DNA of 64,000 nt from positions 5,347,624 through 5,411,623 of the forward strand of contig NC_087071.1 in NCBI RefSeq assembly GCF_963678635.1, written 5' to 3'. Both the position numbers and the translations under genes were made by a program. The notes under the pieces are model-generated. The model was given only the letters and a program-made list of their open reading frames with translations. It was not told where the DNA came from and did no database searches. Each line of letters opens with the position of its first letter. The first letter of the stretch is position 1. The DNA is from Symsagittifera roscoffensis (Eukaryota; Xenacoelomorpha; Acoela; Convolutidae). Shown piece after piece: positions 46,956 to 56,457 of this stretch.

Positions 46956-47687
46956 CAGTGCTGATTTAAATTATCCGGACAAAACGAACAAAACTTGAAT
47001 TTTCAAACGCGTTTTTCTCAAATTGGGTTAAGATTAGACACAAAGTGAAGAGAACAAAAGTTGCTTAGAATTTCACCAGAATTAATATGGTGCCATTTGT
47101 TCTTCGAAATTCTCAACAAAAAAAATTACCCCAAAAATGGGTCAATTTGGCTTTTTTCAATTAATCAAGAATTACGCTGAAACCACGCTGTCAATTGATA
47201 AGAAAGTTATCTCACAGGAAGCCTCGTACGCAGCTCAACAAAGTTTAAGAGGGGTTAAATATCCAAAAACCAGTATAAGAGAAAAAACTTTCACTTCATA
47301 GTCAATAAATGTGATTTTTACTATATAAAACCCCGAATCTCTGTTTAAAAATAACTTTTACACAATTTGCGCAAACTTTTGGAGATTTAACCCTTGTTAA
47401 ACCTGGTTGAGCTGCGTACGAGGCTTCCTGTGAGATAACTTTTTTTATCATTAAACAAAGTAGTTTCAGCGTAATTCTTAATTAATTGAAAAAAGTCAAA
47501 ACGAACCATTTTTGGGGTAAACTTTTTGATGAGAATTTCGGAGAAAAAATGGCACTAGATTATTTCTGGTGAAATTCTAAGCATTTTCTGTCTCCTCAGT
47601 TTTTGTCTAATCCTGACCCAATTTGAGAAAAACGCGTTTGAAATTCAAGTTTTGTTCGTTTTGTCCGGATAATTTAAATCAGCACTG
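46956..47687. mobile_element. Palindromic Tc1/mariner-type MITE
   Basis: The ends are CAGTGCTGATTTAAATTATC and its inverted counterpart GATAATTTAAATCAGCACTG. Each is flanked by TA (46954-46955 and 47688-47689), the target duplication of Tc1/mariner elements. The arms of about 300 bp (left to about 47250, right from about 47395) are near-perfect inverted repeats around a central spacer. There is no transposase. CAGTGCTG...ATCCGGAC ends resemble those of Tc1-like elements, so it was probably mobilised by such an enzyme. Confidence 0.88.
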
Positions 47688-47689
47688 TA

Positions 47690-48152
47690 TGCTTAACCAA
47701 ATCACGAAATGAATTTAATTTGAAGTCCGCCTGAGCGTTACTCTTAAATTCTGAAAAACAAAACACAACAAACCTGACGAAGAAATTGTGATCAAATTTT
47801 TTGGAAAAAAACTAGAATTAGGCTTTTTTAGCGACAACTTAATTTTTCTGAGTGCATGCGTATCTCTTTGAGGCTCAATGGGGAAACCAAAACTCCCAAC
47901 TTCAAAATTGCGGACAAAATCTACAGTGACTGAAGAAAATATACAAAAATTGAAGGTCTACACGACTCCTCGGATTGGCTCTAAATTTCTCTTATAAGCA
48001 TTATTTGATTTTCATTAATCAGTCATTCCGTTTTTTGAAATGACTCAAGGAATTTTACCTATTGACTTGATTTGTTCTTGTGTGGAAAAACTTTTTGGAT
48101 TAGTTTAAATTAGGATTTCATTTTAAACACTTTTTGAAATATGGTTTATATC
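47690..48152. other. AT-rich non-coding interval
   Basis: Between the MITE and the palindromic element there is no coding frame or repeat that I can support. The part next to the MITE may be a continuation of the smaller gypsy element's leader. Confidence 0.4.
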
Positions 48153-49110
48153 AAACTAAAACAAGACTGCTCGTATCAAGGCAAATCCCTGAAAGTTCCG
48201 ACTGCCATTTAAGGTTTAAGGAGCATTATTAACTTTAAAAAATTGAATGAAATAAAATTTGAATTTTTTTAATGAAAATCATCCACCCACACGCCATGTA
48301 AAGTACAAAAGGATAAATTTCGATCCATGTGACAAATCAATCATGACAAATAGGCTTCTTCAACCAATTTGCAACGATTTATAAGACGGCTTAACTCTCC
48401 GCTTACGCGTTAATAGCGCGAAAAATATCGCTTGTTAATTGTCCCAAATTGACCAAAATGGCAATATTTAAACCTTCGTAACTCTGCGAAAAACGATCAC
48501 AGGTGAGATATACTTTCAAAGATCAGGACAACGACACATTTTGAACGGCATAAGAAGAATGCGTTCAAAATGGCTGGTTAAAAAGTCGAAATTTGTGTGA
48601 AGAAAAAAACCCACCCCGAGCACAAACAGTCCGTCACTTTCGTAACAAAAGTCCAAACAAAAAGAGATATCCAGAAATCTAGGTTGATATCTAAGCCTGA
48701 TAAAATTCAAATATCCAGCTAAAATATTCAAATATCCAGCTCCTGCTTTTATCTCTTTGAACTTCAGCTAATAATTTTTAATGGAAGAATTTTTCTGTCG
48801 TCACAGCCTTTCTCAAGGGTCAGAAGATTTGTTCGTACTGAGTAGTGATTAGTTAGTTTTAAAACTTTGACTACTGTTTATTGTTCCGACTTTCGATACA
48901 AAAGTAACGGAATATTTGTGCCCGGGGTGGGTTTTTTTTCTTCAGAGAAATTTCGACTTTTTAACTAGCCATTTTTGACGAAAATTTTTTTCATATCATT
49001 CGAAAGGTTTTGTTGTCCTGAGCTCAAATTTGAAAAGATATTTCACCTGTGATAATTTTTCGTATGATCACAGGTGAAATCAAACGAAATCTTTTTTCGT
49101 ATTTTTCTGA

Positions 49111-49272
49111 GCTTTGAACTGAGGATTGAGAAGAGGTGGTGATTGTTGAAGAATAAAATAAAAGAAAGAATATCAATGACATGACAAACTAAGCATCACC
49201 TTGTCTGAGTTTAACCAGTTTTGATTATGATTCTTTTAATATGTCTGACCTTCAGATGGTCTGACCTCAGCA
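49111..49272 (-). repeat. Truncated 3' LTR of the copia element
   Basis: It matches the 5' LTR from its TG end (TGCTGAGGTCAGACCATCTG on the minus strand) for about 160 bp. It lacks a 59-bp internal segment (53588-53646 in the other copy) and about 75 bp at its far end. The loss coincides with the missing part of the palindrome's right arm, so a single deletion probably removed both. Confidence 0.8.
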
Positions 49273-49281
49273 CCCCCACTC
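49273..49281 (-). promoter_or_regulatory. Polypurine tract of the copia element
   Basis: On the minus strand GAGTGGGGG lies directly before the TG of the 3' LTR and overlaps the last bases of the pol stop codon. Position and composition fit a plus-strand primer. Confidence 0.7.
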
Positions 49282-50203
49282 AGGCCGAATTGGCTTTGTC
49301 CAATGTCAGGCTGCAACCCATCAGTGTTTGACGATGCTGTTCCGCTTTAGCCTTGCTCAGGTCTTTTGTCAACAATTCAGCTTCCATGAACTCAGTAGGG
49401 TAATTTTGGAGTTTAACTGTCTCATCTTCCACTCGTTCTCGAACAAAGTGGTACTTCACATCGATGTGTTTCGTTCGCTTCTGCATCACAGAATTCTTGC
49501 ACATCTTGATACAGCTCTGGTTGTCCTTCTTGATGACAATTGATCCGTCAAAAACTACGCCCATCTCATTGAGAACTGATCGCAGATAAAAAGCTTCTAG
49601 AACCGCTGCGGCGATTGCTTGGTACTCAGCCTCACTGGTAGATATGTCTGCAGTTGGTTGCTTCTTGGTGCTCCAACTAATTGCTGCCCCTGTCTTCTGC
49701 AAATGAAAGCTGTAGTCAGTATTTGACTTTTTATCATCCAAATCTCCAGCCCACTCAGCATCTGCGGATCCATAGAGTTTTACACCACCAGCTTCCTTAG
49801 TGTAGCACAGCTTAAGGCCTTTGCTCCCCTTCGGGTAACGAAGAACCCACTTTGCAGCTTCCCAGTGCACCCTTCCCAGACTCTCCAGAAAACGAGAGAG
49901 TTGAGTCACAGTAGCTAGAATAGCAGGCCTTGATTGCTTAGCTATGTAAAATAGCGAGCCCACAATGCCTCTGTAGTCCTCAGCTTTTATGGATATTGCC
50001 TCTGCTGACCCAGCTTCAGGGCAGCACTTCTTCGACAGTTGTGCGCTGATGTCCGCTGGTGTGGCAACTGGTTTGCATCCAGCAAGGCCAAAACGCTCCA
50101 ACAAGCAGTGTTCGATGTACTGAGATTGATTTACTGCTACAATCCCAGGTGACTGCTTGACCTGCATTCCCAGGAACCAGGACAAAACGCCTCTGTCATC
50201 CAT
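49280..50203 (-). CDS. pol: Copia RT C-terminal part and RNase H (307 aa)
   Basis: The frame starts after the RT active-site region and covers the thumb (DRGVLSWFLGMQVKQSPGIV), the connection (YRGIVGSLFYIAKQSRP) and RNase H. RNase H blocks are LYGSADAEWAGDLDDKKSNT, TADISTSEAEYQAIAAAVLE, IKKDNQSCIKMCKN and TKHIDVKYHFVRE. It ends right at the polypurine tract. This part is intact, but the RT upstream is not. Confidence 0.88.
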   Translation of the reverse strand: MDDRGVLSWFLGMQVKQSPGIVAVNQSQYIEHCLLERFGLAGCKPVATPADISAQLSKKCCPEAGSAEAISIKAEDYRGIVGSLFYIAKQSRPAILATVTQLSRFLESLGRVHWEAAKWVLRYPKGSKGLKLCYTKEAGGVKLYGSADAEWAGDLDDKKSNTDYSFHLQKTGAAISWSTKKQPTADISTSEAEYQAIAAAVLEAFYLRSVLNEMGVVFDGSIVIKKDNQSCIKMCKNSVMQKRTKHIDVKYHFVRERVEDETVKLQNYPTEFMEAELLTKDLSKAKAEQHRQTLMGCSLTLDKANSA

Positions 50204-51184
50204 CTTGAATCGTTAGGAGAAACGGCTCCTCAGCTTATCAACTTCATCTTGACATCCTCACCCAATGATGATGTGATCTACCCAAACCAGCACATAAAGG
50301 ATTACATCATTTGTTCCCCTCATCATGAACAATTATTAGTCGTTGCTGCTTCTAGTGAACCCTTCATCAAGCAGGAAAGTGCTCAGCGTCTGATACCACT
50401 CTCTTCCTGCCTGCAGCAGCCCATGGAGACTTCGTTGTAGCAAGCACACTTGGTTGTCACCACTGCTGAAACCCTCTGGCTGCTCCATGTACACTGTCTC
50501 TGCTAGAGGAGAGTTGAGGAAGGCTGACTTAACATCCATCTGATGAAGTACAAGATCATCTTGTGCCCCCAGAGCCAACAGTATCCTCTTTGTTTTGGGT
50601 TTACAGGTTGGAGCAAATGTCTCATTGAAGTCAATCCCTTCCACTTGCTTGATCCCTTGCACTACATATCGTGCTTTGAACCCATCCACTTGTCCCATCG
50701 CATCTCTCATTACAGCAAGAACCCGTCGTCCCGGAAAAATTTTTCGAGATTGTGGTCTATCAACAATTGTCCATGTTCCCATGGCTTCCAGTGACTTCAC
50801 ATCTAAAGCCATAGCTGCTAGCCACTGCTCCTTTTCAAGTCCAGGCACTGCTTCTGAATCGCCTCTTGGCTCTTGAATTCCAGCCAATGAATCATGGGTA
50901 TAGGCCAGTCCGTAACGAAAGGGTGGGTTCCTTGTTCTAACGGACCTCTGCACTGGATGACCAGTAGAATGTGAATCTCCTGCTTCCTCCTTGACCTGAT
51001 TTTCTTCAGTAGCCCCAAGTAAATCTGCAGTATCACCCTCAGTTTGCGCGCTTTGTGCTTCGCTGGTTTTCGTCAAGCTTGATTGCTCAATGTCAATGCA
51101 CCTCTCGATTGATAGCTCCAGGTTTTGTAATGGCTCATTGTCAACCATGAAGTCATCTGGAAGGTTGTTCTCATTGAATGTCAC
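50204..51184 (-). pseudogene. pol: Copia reverse transcriptase, active site WVDH
   Basis: The frame 50336-51184 runs from the integrase-RT hinge to RT: GTWTIVDRPQSRKIFPGRRV, VDGFKARYVVQGIKQVEGID, FAPTCKPKTKRILLAL, LHQMDVKSAFLNSPLAETVY and EQPEGFSSGDNQVCLLQRSL. The motif A Asp is present. After a frame change the catalytic box reads VILYVLVWVDHIIIG at 50263-50307, so YVDD has become WVDH, with a TGA just after. Hence the RT is dead. The frame break lies near 50336. Confidence 0.85.
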
Positions 51185-51187
51185 ACT

Positions 51188-51881
51188 TCATGCTCGCACC
51201 ACTCGTCTTGTTTCTAGATCCATCAGCAGGTAGGCTTTGCTCTCCTCGTCGGAGCCGATGAGTTTGCTTCTCTTGCCCTGTGGATCCAGTTTCCGTCTGT
51301 TGCCTCGATCCAGAAGGTACGCCGGGCATCCGAACACACGCAAGTAGCTCACTTTTGATGGTTTCCTATAGTGAATCTCTGTCGGTGAAAGGCGCTTCTC
51401 GTTGCTGGATGTGGAACACAAGTTGCGAACCCTCATAGCTGTCGAAATTGCTCGCATCCAGTACATCTTCGGTAGCTTTGCTTCTGCCAGCAAACATCGA
51501 GTCATCTCTGTGACCACTCCGTTGTAGCGCTCCGCTACACCATTCTGTTGGGGAGTATTGGGCACAGTGAACTCTCGCTTCACCTGGAGTTCTCTAAAAA
51601 ATCTCCTAAATGCAATTGAAGATTACTCATCCCCATTGTCAGGTCGCTGGCACTTCGGCGCTCCATGCTCAGCCACAAACTCCTGGAACTTCTAGAGCAT
51701 CACTCTTCTTCACCAGGTACTTGACCACAGCCAGCCGACTGACGTCGTTGGTGAAGCTCAATGCATAGCTTGCACCATGCATACTCGGTACTTCAAATTG
51801 TCCCTGAATGTCAGTGAAGACCCGTTGCCCCACTGCCGATGCTCTGCTGATAGTCTTCTTAGGCACTGCTACGGCATGCAT
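51188..51881 (-). pseudogene. pol: Copia integrase
   Basis: The frame 51669-51881 has the pre-integrase end and the first core segment (RVFTDIQGQFEVPSMHGASY, then FTNDVSRLAVVKYL). The frame 51188-51583 has the catalytic Glu segment (TVPNTPQQNGVAERYNGVV) and the later ARVRNLC-like and LRVFGCPAYLLDRGNRRKLD blocks typical of copia. The middle, 51584-51668, is shifted. The last stop (51186) interrupts an otherwise continuous frame into RT. Confidence 0.82.
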
Positions 51882-52075
51882 CTTAGAAGCTGTACAAACG
51901 TCACAGAACTAAAGCTCGCTCACATTGACAAGCGATGAAAGATCCTGATGGTTGAGGTGCCCCAGTCGTCGGTGCCACAACATTGCATCACTGGTATCCC
52001 TCCTTGTTTTCGTCGCTAGAGTCATCCGGTTTCTGTTGAACTTGCACTCAAGGAAAAAAAGCTTGCCGCGCTGCT
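51882..52075 (-). pseudogene. pol: Copia gag-pre-integrase region, frames broken
   Basis: This short interval between protease and integrase should carry the zinc-binding pre-integrase domain. The minus strand shows words such as LWHRRLGHLNHQDLSSLV-like sequence across about 51920-51990, but in a phase interrupted by stops. It is assigned by position and these words. Confidence 0.5.
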
Positions 52076-52960
52076 TCACAGGTAGCTGTCCCCCATCTGA
52101 TGCCAGTAGATGTGACGCACCTGCAGAGAAAAACTGAAGCTTGAGCCTCTAGCCACAGCTGAGCTCACACTCATCAAGTTCACACTGTAGCTCGGCACAA
52201 ACAGCACATTGTGAAAAGTGTAGCTTCTCATAGCAGCATGGCAGTCCCTGATCTCCACTGATCCTTTGCCCTCAGTCCTTGACAGCGTGCCGTTGGGGTT
52301 CTCCACAGTTGTCCCTTCGTTCCAGCTCTCAAAGCTAGAAAAGACAGACCTGTCGCGCCCCACATGATCAGTGCATCTCGTCTCCACAAAGAGATCGCCT
52401 CCCTTCATTGAAGTTGCAGCACAACAACAGAAGAACCCGGTCCTCCCCTGCTTGCACTCCCTTGCAAAATGTCCAGGTTGCCCACACTTGAAGCACCCTT
52501 GCTTCTTTGTTCCTGGCCCACTTGCTTCGTTTGATCCACTGCCTTGAGCACTCGATTGTCCGCTGTCACCTTTGGAATTGCAGTCCCTCGTCATATGACC
52601 CTTTTGACCGCACACATAGCAGCCACTAATTGACATTCTTTTCTTCTTACTCACAGCTTGCATGGCTATATGACCATGTCCAGTCCTCTCTCCACATAGA
52701 GCCATCCTCGAGTCATCGTAGTTCCTCAACCTCGTTCTCAGCTCTAGAAAGGTCTTCGATTGAAAGTTCTTTTGCACCACAAAATGCTCATAGCTGTCAG
52801 GCAGCCCATTGATCACCAAAGCCTTGAACAGTGTGTCCGTTATTGCTTCTCCAGCTTCGCTCAATCGCGTCATCAGCTCTTGACTGCGAACGAAGTAGTA
52901 GTCCAGGTCCTTCTCTGATCCTAGGCGCAGCTTCGCAAGCTCACCTACTAGACTGACCAC
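52076..52960 (-). pseudogene. gag-pol: Copia gag C-terminal part, two zinc knuckles, damaged protease
   Basis: The 294-residue frame begins in gag (VGELAKLRLGSEKDLDYYFV; LVINGLPDSYEHFVVQKNF). Two CCHC knuckles follow, CYVCGQKGHMTRDC and CFKCGQPGHFAREC, with a Ser/Gly-rich spacer. Then comes the protease: LFVETRCTDHVGRDRSVFSS stands where copia proteases have a D-S-G-x-T-D-H site, so Asp-Ser-Gly is altered to Glu-Thr-Arg. YTFHNVLFVPSYSVNLMSVS is the conserved later protease segment. The frame is open but its protease cannot work. Confidence 0.88.
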
Positions 52961-53002
52961 CGTCGGCCTCTATACACTTCAAAACTTCTCTTGAAGCAGT
53001 TT

Positions 53003-53344
53003 CTAAGCCCTCATCCCATCGCCATAGCCATCTGTTCCCACGCAGTCGTTTTTAATGTACATCAAAGTGGTGTTGTTGAGCACCAGAGACAGGTGGGACC
53101 AAACAGTGTTTCTATTGTTTTTCCTCTGCTGGATCAACACGGCTCGCTCCTGCATCTTGGCATCGTAGGCTGCCTGCTGGTCAGCATTCGGACTCTCGGG
53201 GACAGTAGGCTCAGCCTCTGGCAGATCATCATTGCCAATCACGGTCCTGAACAGGCCCTTGGTGTGCATCAGCGCCACAAACTTCGTCGACCAAGCAGGA
53301 AAATCTTCAGACTTTCCACTAAAAGCCTCCAGTTTCAAGTCCAT
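53003..53344 (-). CDS. gag: Copia gag N-terminal part (113 aa)
   Basis: The ATG at 53344 opens MDLKLEAFSGKSEDFPAWST, the usual start of a copia-type gag (short N-terminus, then a Phe-x-Gly and a Trp-containing block). It continues to GYGDGMRA, where a TAG replaces the expected Trp before KLLQEKF. A second stop follows before the frame resumes at 52960 in the same phase. It is the N-terminal capsid portion. Confidence 0.85.
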   Translation of the reverse strand: MDLKLEAFSGKSEDFPAWSTKFVALMHTKGLFRTVIGNDDLPEAEPTVPESPNADQQAAYDAKMQERAVLIQQRKNNRNTVWSHLSLVLNNTTLMYIKNDCVGTDGYGDGMRA

Positions 53345-53420
53345 CGTTGCTTAGGGCTGCTAGCTAAAAGCTAAAACTCTGACAGAAAAATGATACAGGA
53401 AAAAAAAATAGATATCTGGG

Positions 53421-53433
53421 CGGGCCCATGACC
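53421..53433 (-). promoter_or_regulatory. Copia primer binding site (initiator tRNA-Met internal type)
   Basis: The 5' LTR ends in CTTAACA and is followed at once by GGTCATGGGCCCG. Drosophila copia primes from an internal fragment of initiator tRNA-Met pairing to a site of the form GGTTATGGGCCCAG. The present site differs from that at few positions. This argues for the same half-tRNA priming. Confidence 0.6.
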
Positions 53434-53718
53434 TGTTAAGATTGAGAGTTAGAGCAACTAGGATTAAGAGCTGGTGTTAGAGAACGAGATAGAAACTGAG
53501 GTTTGAACTGAGGGTTGACAAGATGAGGTGATTGTTGAAGAATGAACAGAAAGAATGAATATAAATGACATGACAAGCTAAGCATCACAAAAGTTCCAGT
53601 TAAATTTCAACAGACTATTTAATTAGTTTGAGATCACTAGTTGACCTTGTCTGAGTTTAACCAGTTTTGATTATGATTCAATTAAACTGTCTGACTTTGA
53701 GATGGTCTGACCTCTACA
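53434..53718 (-). repeat. 5' LTR of the copia element
   Basis: This 285-bp LTR begins TGTAGAGGTCAGACC and ends AATCTTAACA on the minus strand, with a length close to that of Drosophila copia LTRs. The match to the 3' LTR is broken by deletions in the latter. The right flank begins CAATT, which would be the 5-bp target; the left partner is lost. Confidence 0.85.
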
Positions 53719-54030
53719 CAATTAACGCAAGATATATTTCGCGCTATTAACGCGTAAGCGGAGAGTTAATCCAACTTAGAAATCGTTTCAAATTGGTTGA
53801 ACGAAGCTTATTTGCCATAATTGATTTGTTACAAGCAGCGAAGCCTATTTTTTTGTACTTTTTTTGGCGTGTGGCGGGATGATTTTCATTTGAAAAAAAT
53901 CAAATTTTAGAAAAAAAAATCAATTTTTTTATTTCATTAAATTTTTTAATGTTATTACTGCTCCATAAACCTTAACAGGCAAATGGAACATTCAGGGCTT
54001 CGCCTTGATACGAGCACTCTTGTTTTCTTT

Positions 54031-56325
54031 ATGTCCGGTTCTGTCTGATTGTCTGTAGCAAGTGAAAATTCTAATGATTGACGAATAAATTGCATTGGCT
54101 TTTTTTTCTCGATTATTTGGGTTTATTTCTGTTTTTTTCCTTGAATAAATCTCAAAATGTGGTACTTCATTAAGAAATACTAGGTTCCATTCTACATCAC
54201 TTTGAGTCATGATAATTGTAGGAATAACTTTAATGCCTTATTTGGACTGGAATTTCGTTTTGCTTAATTGTAGCCAATCTGATTTACAGTTCATAGTGAT
54301 TTTATGCCGTTGCTACTTATTCTCGATTTTGAGTTTTCCGATATTTCCATAGTACTCACTAAATAGTCGGACAGAAACTGACGGTTAAATTTTTGACGCA
54401 CGCCGTCGTGGAATGTTGATTCTGGACTGCTTTCTGTGCTAAATCTTTTGCTCATCAAAGTTAATACTTGATGTTATAAGAGCCCTGCTTGTTCTGTTCG
54501 GCCATTTGTTTCCAAAAACTTCGAGAACCGATCAAAGAGTGCGTTTATTGTTTTTGAGTTGTAGGACAAACAAAATAATGATAACCAAAAGAGAAAACTC
54601 AAAATCTTTAACCAATTGTTTTTAAACGAACAAAACTGCTTGTACAACAAACAATTTTGTGAAGAAAACTAACCATTTGGATGGCAAATTAGCTAGTCTT
54701 CTATTCCATAGGAGCTAGCCTTACCATTCTTTAACTCTGGCATAAAAAATTGCATGACGAGTTTTTTTTCATGTAAAACAATTTTTCATGTAAAACAATT
54801 TTTTTCAAGTGATTAGCGTTTTTGTCAACCCAGGTAATAAGGTATACTGGCATGTCAAAATTCAGCACTGACTGATAGCAAGGGTTTTGATTTCTGATAA
54901 AGAGGATGAAAGCTTGGGTTTAATATCACACCTTTGGCAAGACTCAATTAGCTTTCAATTTTTAGGGACCATGCTCCTTGCTGACGATCGGACTTAACCT
55001 CTACTTTATTTCAACAGTTTATGCTGTCGAGGATCTTCATTCTTGGGACTATTTCCTTATCACGATGCAATCAGTTTTTGACCTAATCTTCTCTGGCGTG
55101 TTAATTTTGATTCGTTATCTAATGAAAATGTGGGAGATGGTTTTGGCCTTTTGTTACTCTGGTGGATTTGTTCGTGACTACAAACATGAGTTAGATCACA
55201 AAAATGTATTACTAGGCCAAACTGGGTATTTGTTACTGGTAGGGGGATTCCGCAACAAAGATCTTCCCTCTGTCCTTCTTTTGTTCTTTCGTTTTTTTTT
55301 CTCTTTGATCGTTCTGACAAAATTGAAAAATAAAGATTTGTCTCTGGAATTCAGGATTATACAGAAACAAAATTGTGCGCTTATCCAGTGCACAGTTTGA
55401 TCTCTTAAAGTATCTTTTTTTCTGAATAAAATGCCAAGAAAGCAAAGGGTTAGAATTCCGGTTTCAAAAGTTTTTTCAGGTCTCTCTTTTTAACTTCCCA
55501 GCAAATCTCTTATAAAAACATACTTCCAGTGTAACGGCTCTAAAAAGCTTAAGACGCTATAATGGAAGATAAAAATTCTTCAGAAATTCTTGTGCAAAAT
55601 CGATATAAAACAGCACTTTGCGTTAATTGTTGAGTTGATACAAATTCGCAACCAGTTAGACGCTTGACCTATTTTTCAATAAATTTGAAAAAATTTCAAC
55701 ACTAATTGGAAACATTTTAAGACTTTTAGCAAAAATTGTCGGTGGCTACATAATTGTATGTGGGACCATGATATCCCTTTTTAGGTTCTCTGCTGTGCTT
55801 TTCAAGCTTTGCTTTTTGATTTTTTTCATCAAAGCTAGCGAAAATGTCAATTTAGATGTAATTTAAAGATAATTAAGGTGCAAAATTTTTGTTTCTTGGA
55901 CCTGAAAACTCAGAATTAGTTTTCCGAGACGGAGAAGTAAAATTAGGCATGTTCAAAGTAAGCATGAAGAACAAGGAGTCAATCTGTAACTCGCACTGGC
56001 TTCTTGTGAAAATAACTCAAATATTTGAGGTTGTGTTGTCGGTGTAACTAAGCTTACAAAAAAATCATTATACTCAGTTTTATGACTCACACAGCGCAAA
56101 CAAACCCCGGTTGACCAAAATGTGCAACCACCCGTCGCACCAGGCATGATTCCAAGTTAGCCATGGAAAAATGGGGACACATTTTTATGTTAAAACAACA
56201 CATTTTCCATGCAGGACGCGACGTATGATTCAACATTTTTTAAAGTATGGGGGACTTCAAATTAGACAATATTGATATTTTTACTACGGATGTTGATAAT
56301 TTACATGTCACCATGGAAGCTTGCA
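54031..56325. other. AT-rich non-coding region
   Basis: No supported gene. An open frame at 54978-55400 on the plus strand (140 codons, hydrophobic, no recognisable motif) is longer than most here, but it shows no coding character, so I leave it unassigned. A short minus-strand frame at 55953-56147 is likewise unsupported. Confidence 0.4.
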
Positions 56326-56457
56326 ATGTATGGTTACTATGGTATCATGCATGGCGCCACGTATGGTTACTATGGTACCATGCATGGCGCGACGTATGGA
56401 TACCATGGAAACATATATGGCGCTATATATGATTAACAAAGAACCTTATTTGGCGCG
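56326..56457. repeat. 33-bp tandem repeat, four copies
   Basis: Units at 56326, 56359, 56392 and 56425 share ACGTATGGTTACTATGG and GCATGGCGCG; the fourth is strongly diverged. Each contains near-palindromic CCATGCATGG. Related words (GCGACGTATGATTC near 56219; CCATGGAAGC near 56311) suggest an older, larger array. Confidence 0.88.

Larger units (their letters stand above)
49111..53718 (-). mobile_element. Ty1/copia-type LTR retrotransposon (about 4.6 kb)
   Basis: In minus-strand order it has a complete 5' LTR (53434-53718), primer site, gag with two zinc knuckles, protease, integrase, RT and RNase H, a polypurine tract and a truncated 3' LTR (49111-49272). Integrase before RT is diagnostic of copia. 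Most of the coding region stays in one reading phase with a limited number of stops, as expected of a single gag-pol frame. Lesions at the protease, RT and elsewhere show that it is dead. It lies in the right arm of the palindromic element. Confidence 0.92.
48153..54030. mobile_element. Long palindromic (foldback-like) element interrupted by the copia element
   Basis: The left arm (48153-48660) is the inverted complement of 48875-49070 plus 53719-54030. Matched words include ACTGCTCGTATCAAGGC with GCCTTGATACGAGCACT, GCGTTAATAGCGCGAAA with TTTCGCGCTATTAACGC, and AAAAACCCACCCCG with CGGGGTGGGTTTTTT. Removing the copia insertion leaves about 1.27 kb. No transposase is seen, and terminal duplications were not identified. 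About 45 bp of the right arm (counterpart of GAGTTACGAAGGTTTAAAT) is missing at the copia left edge. Confidence 0.8.

Noticed and set aside
54978-55400. 140-codon hydrophobic open frame in AT-rich DNA
   Set aside because: No motif, no repeat of it elsewhere, no upstream or downstream gene structure; hydrophobic composition follows from T-richness.
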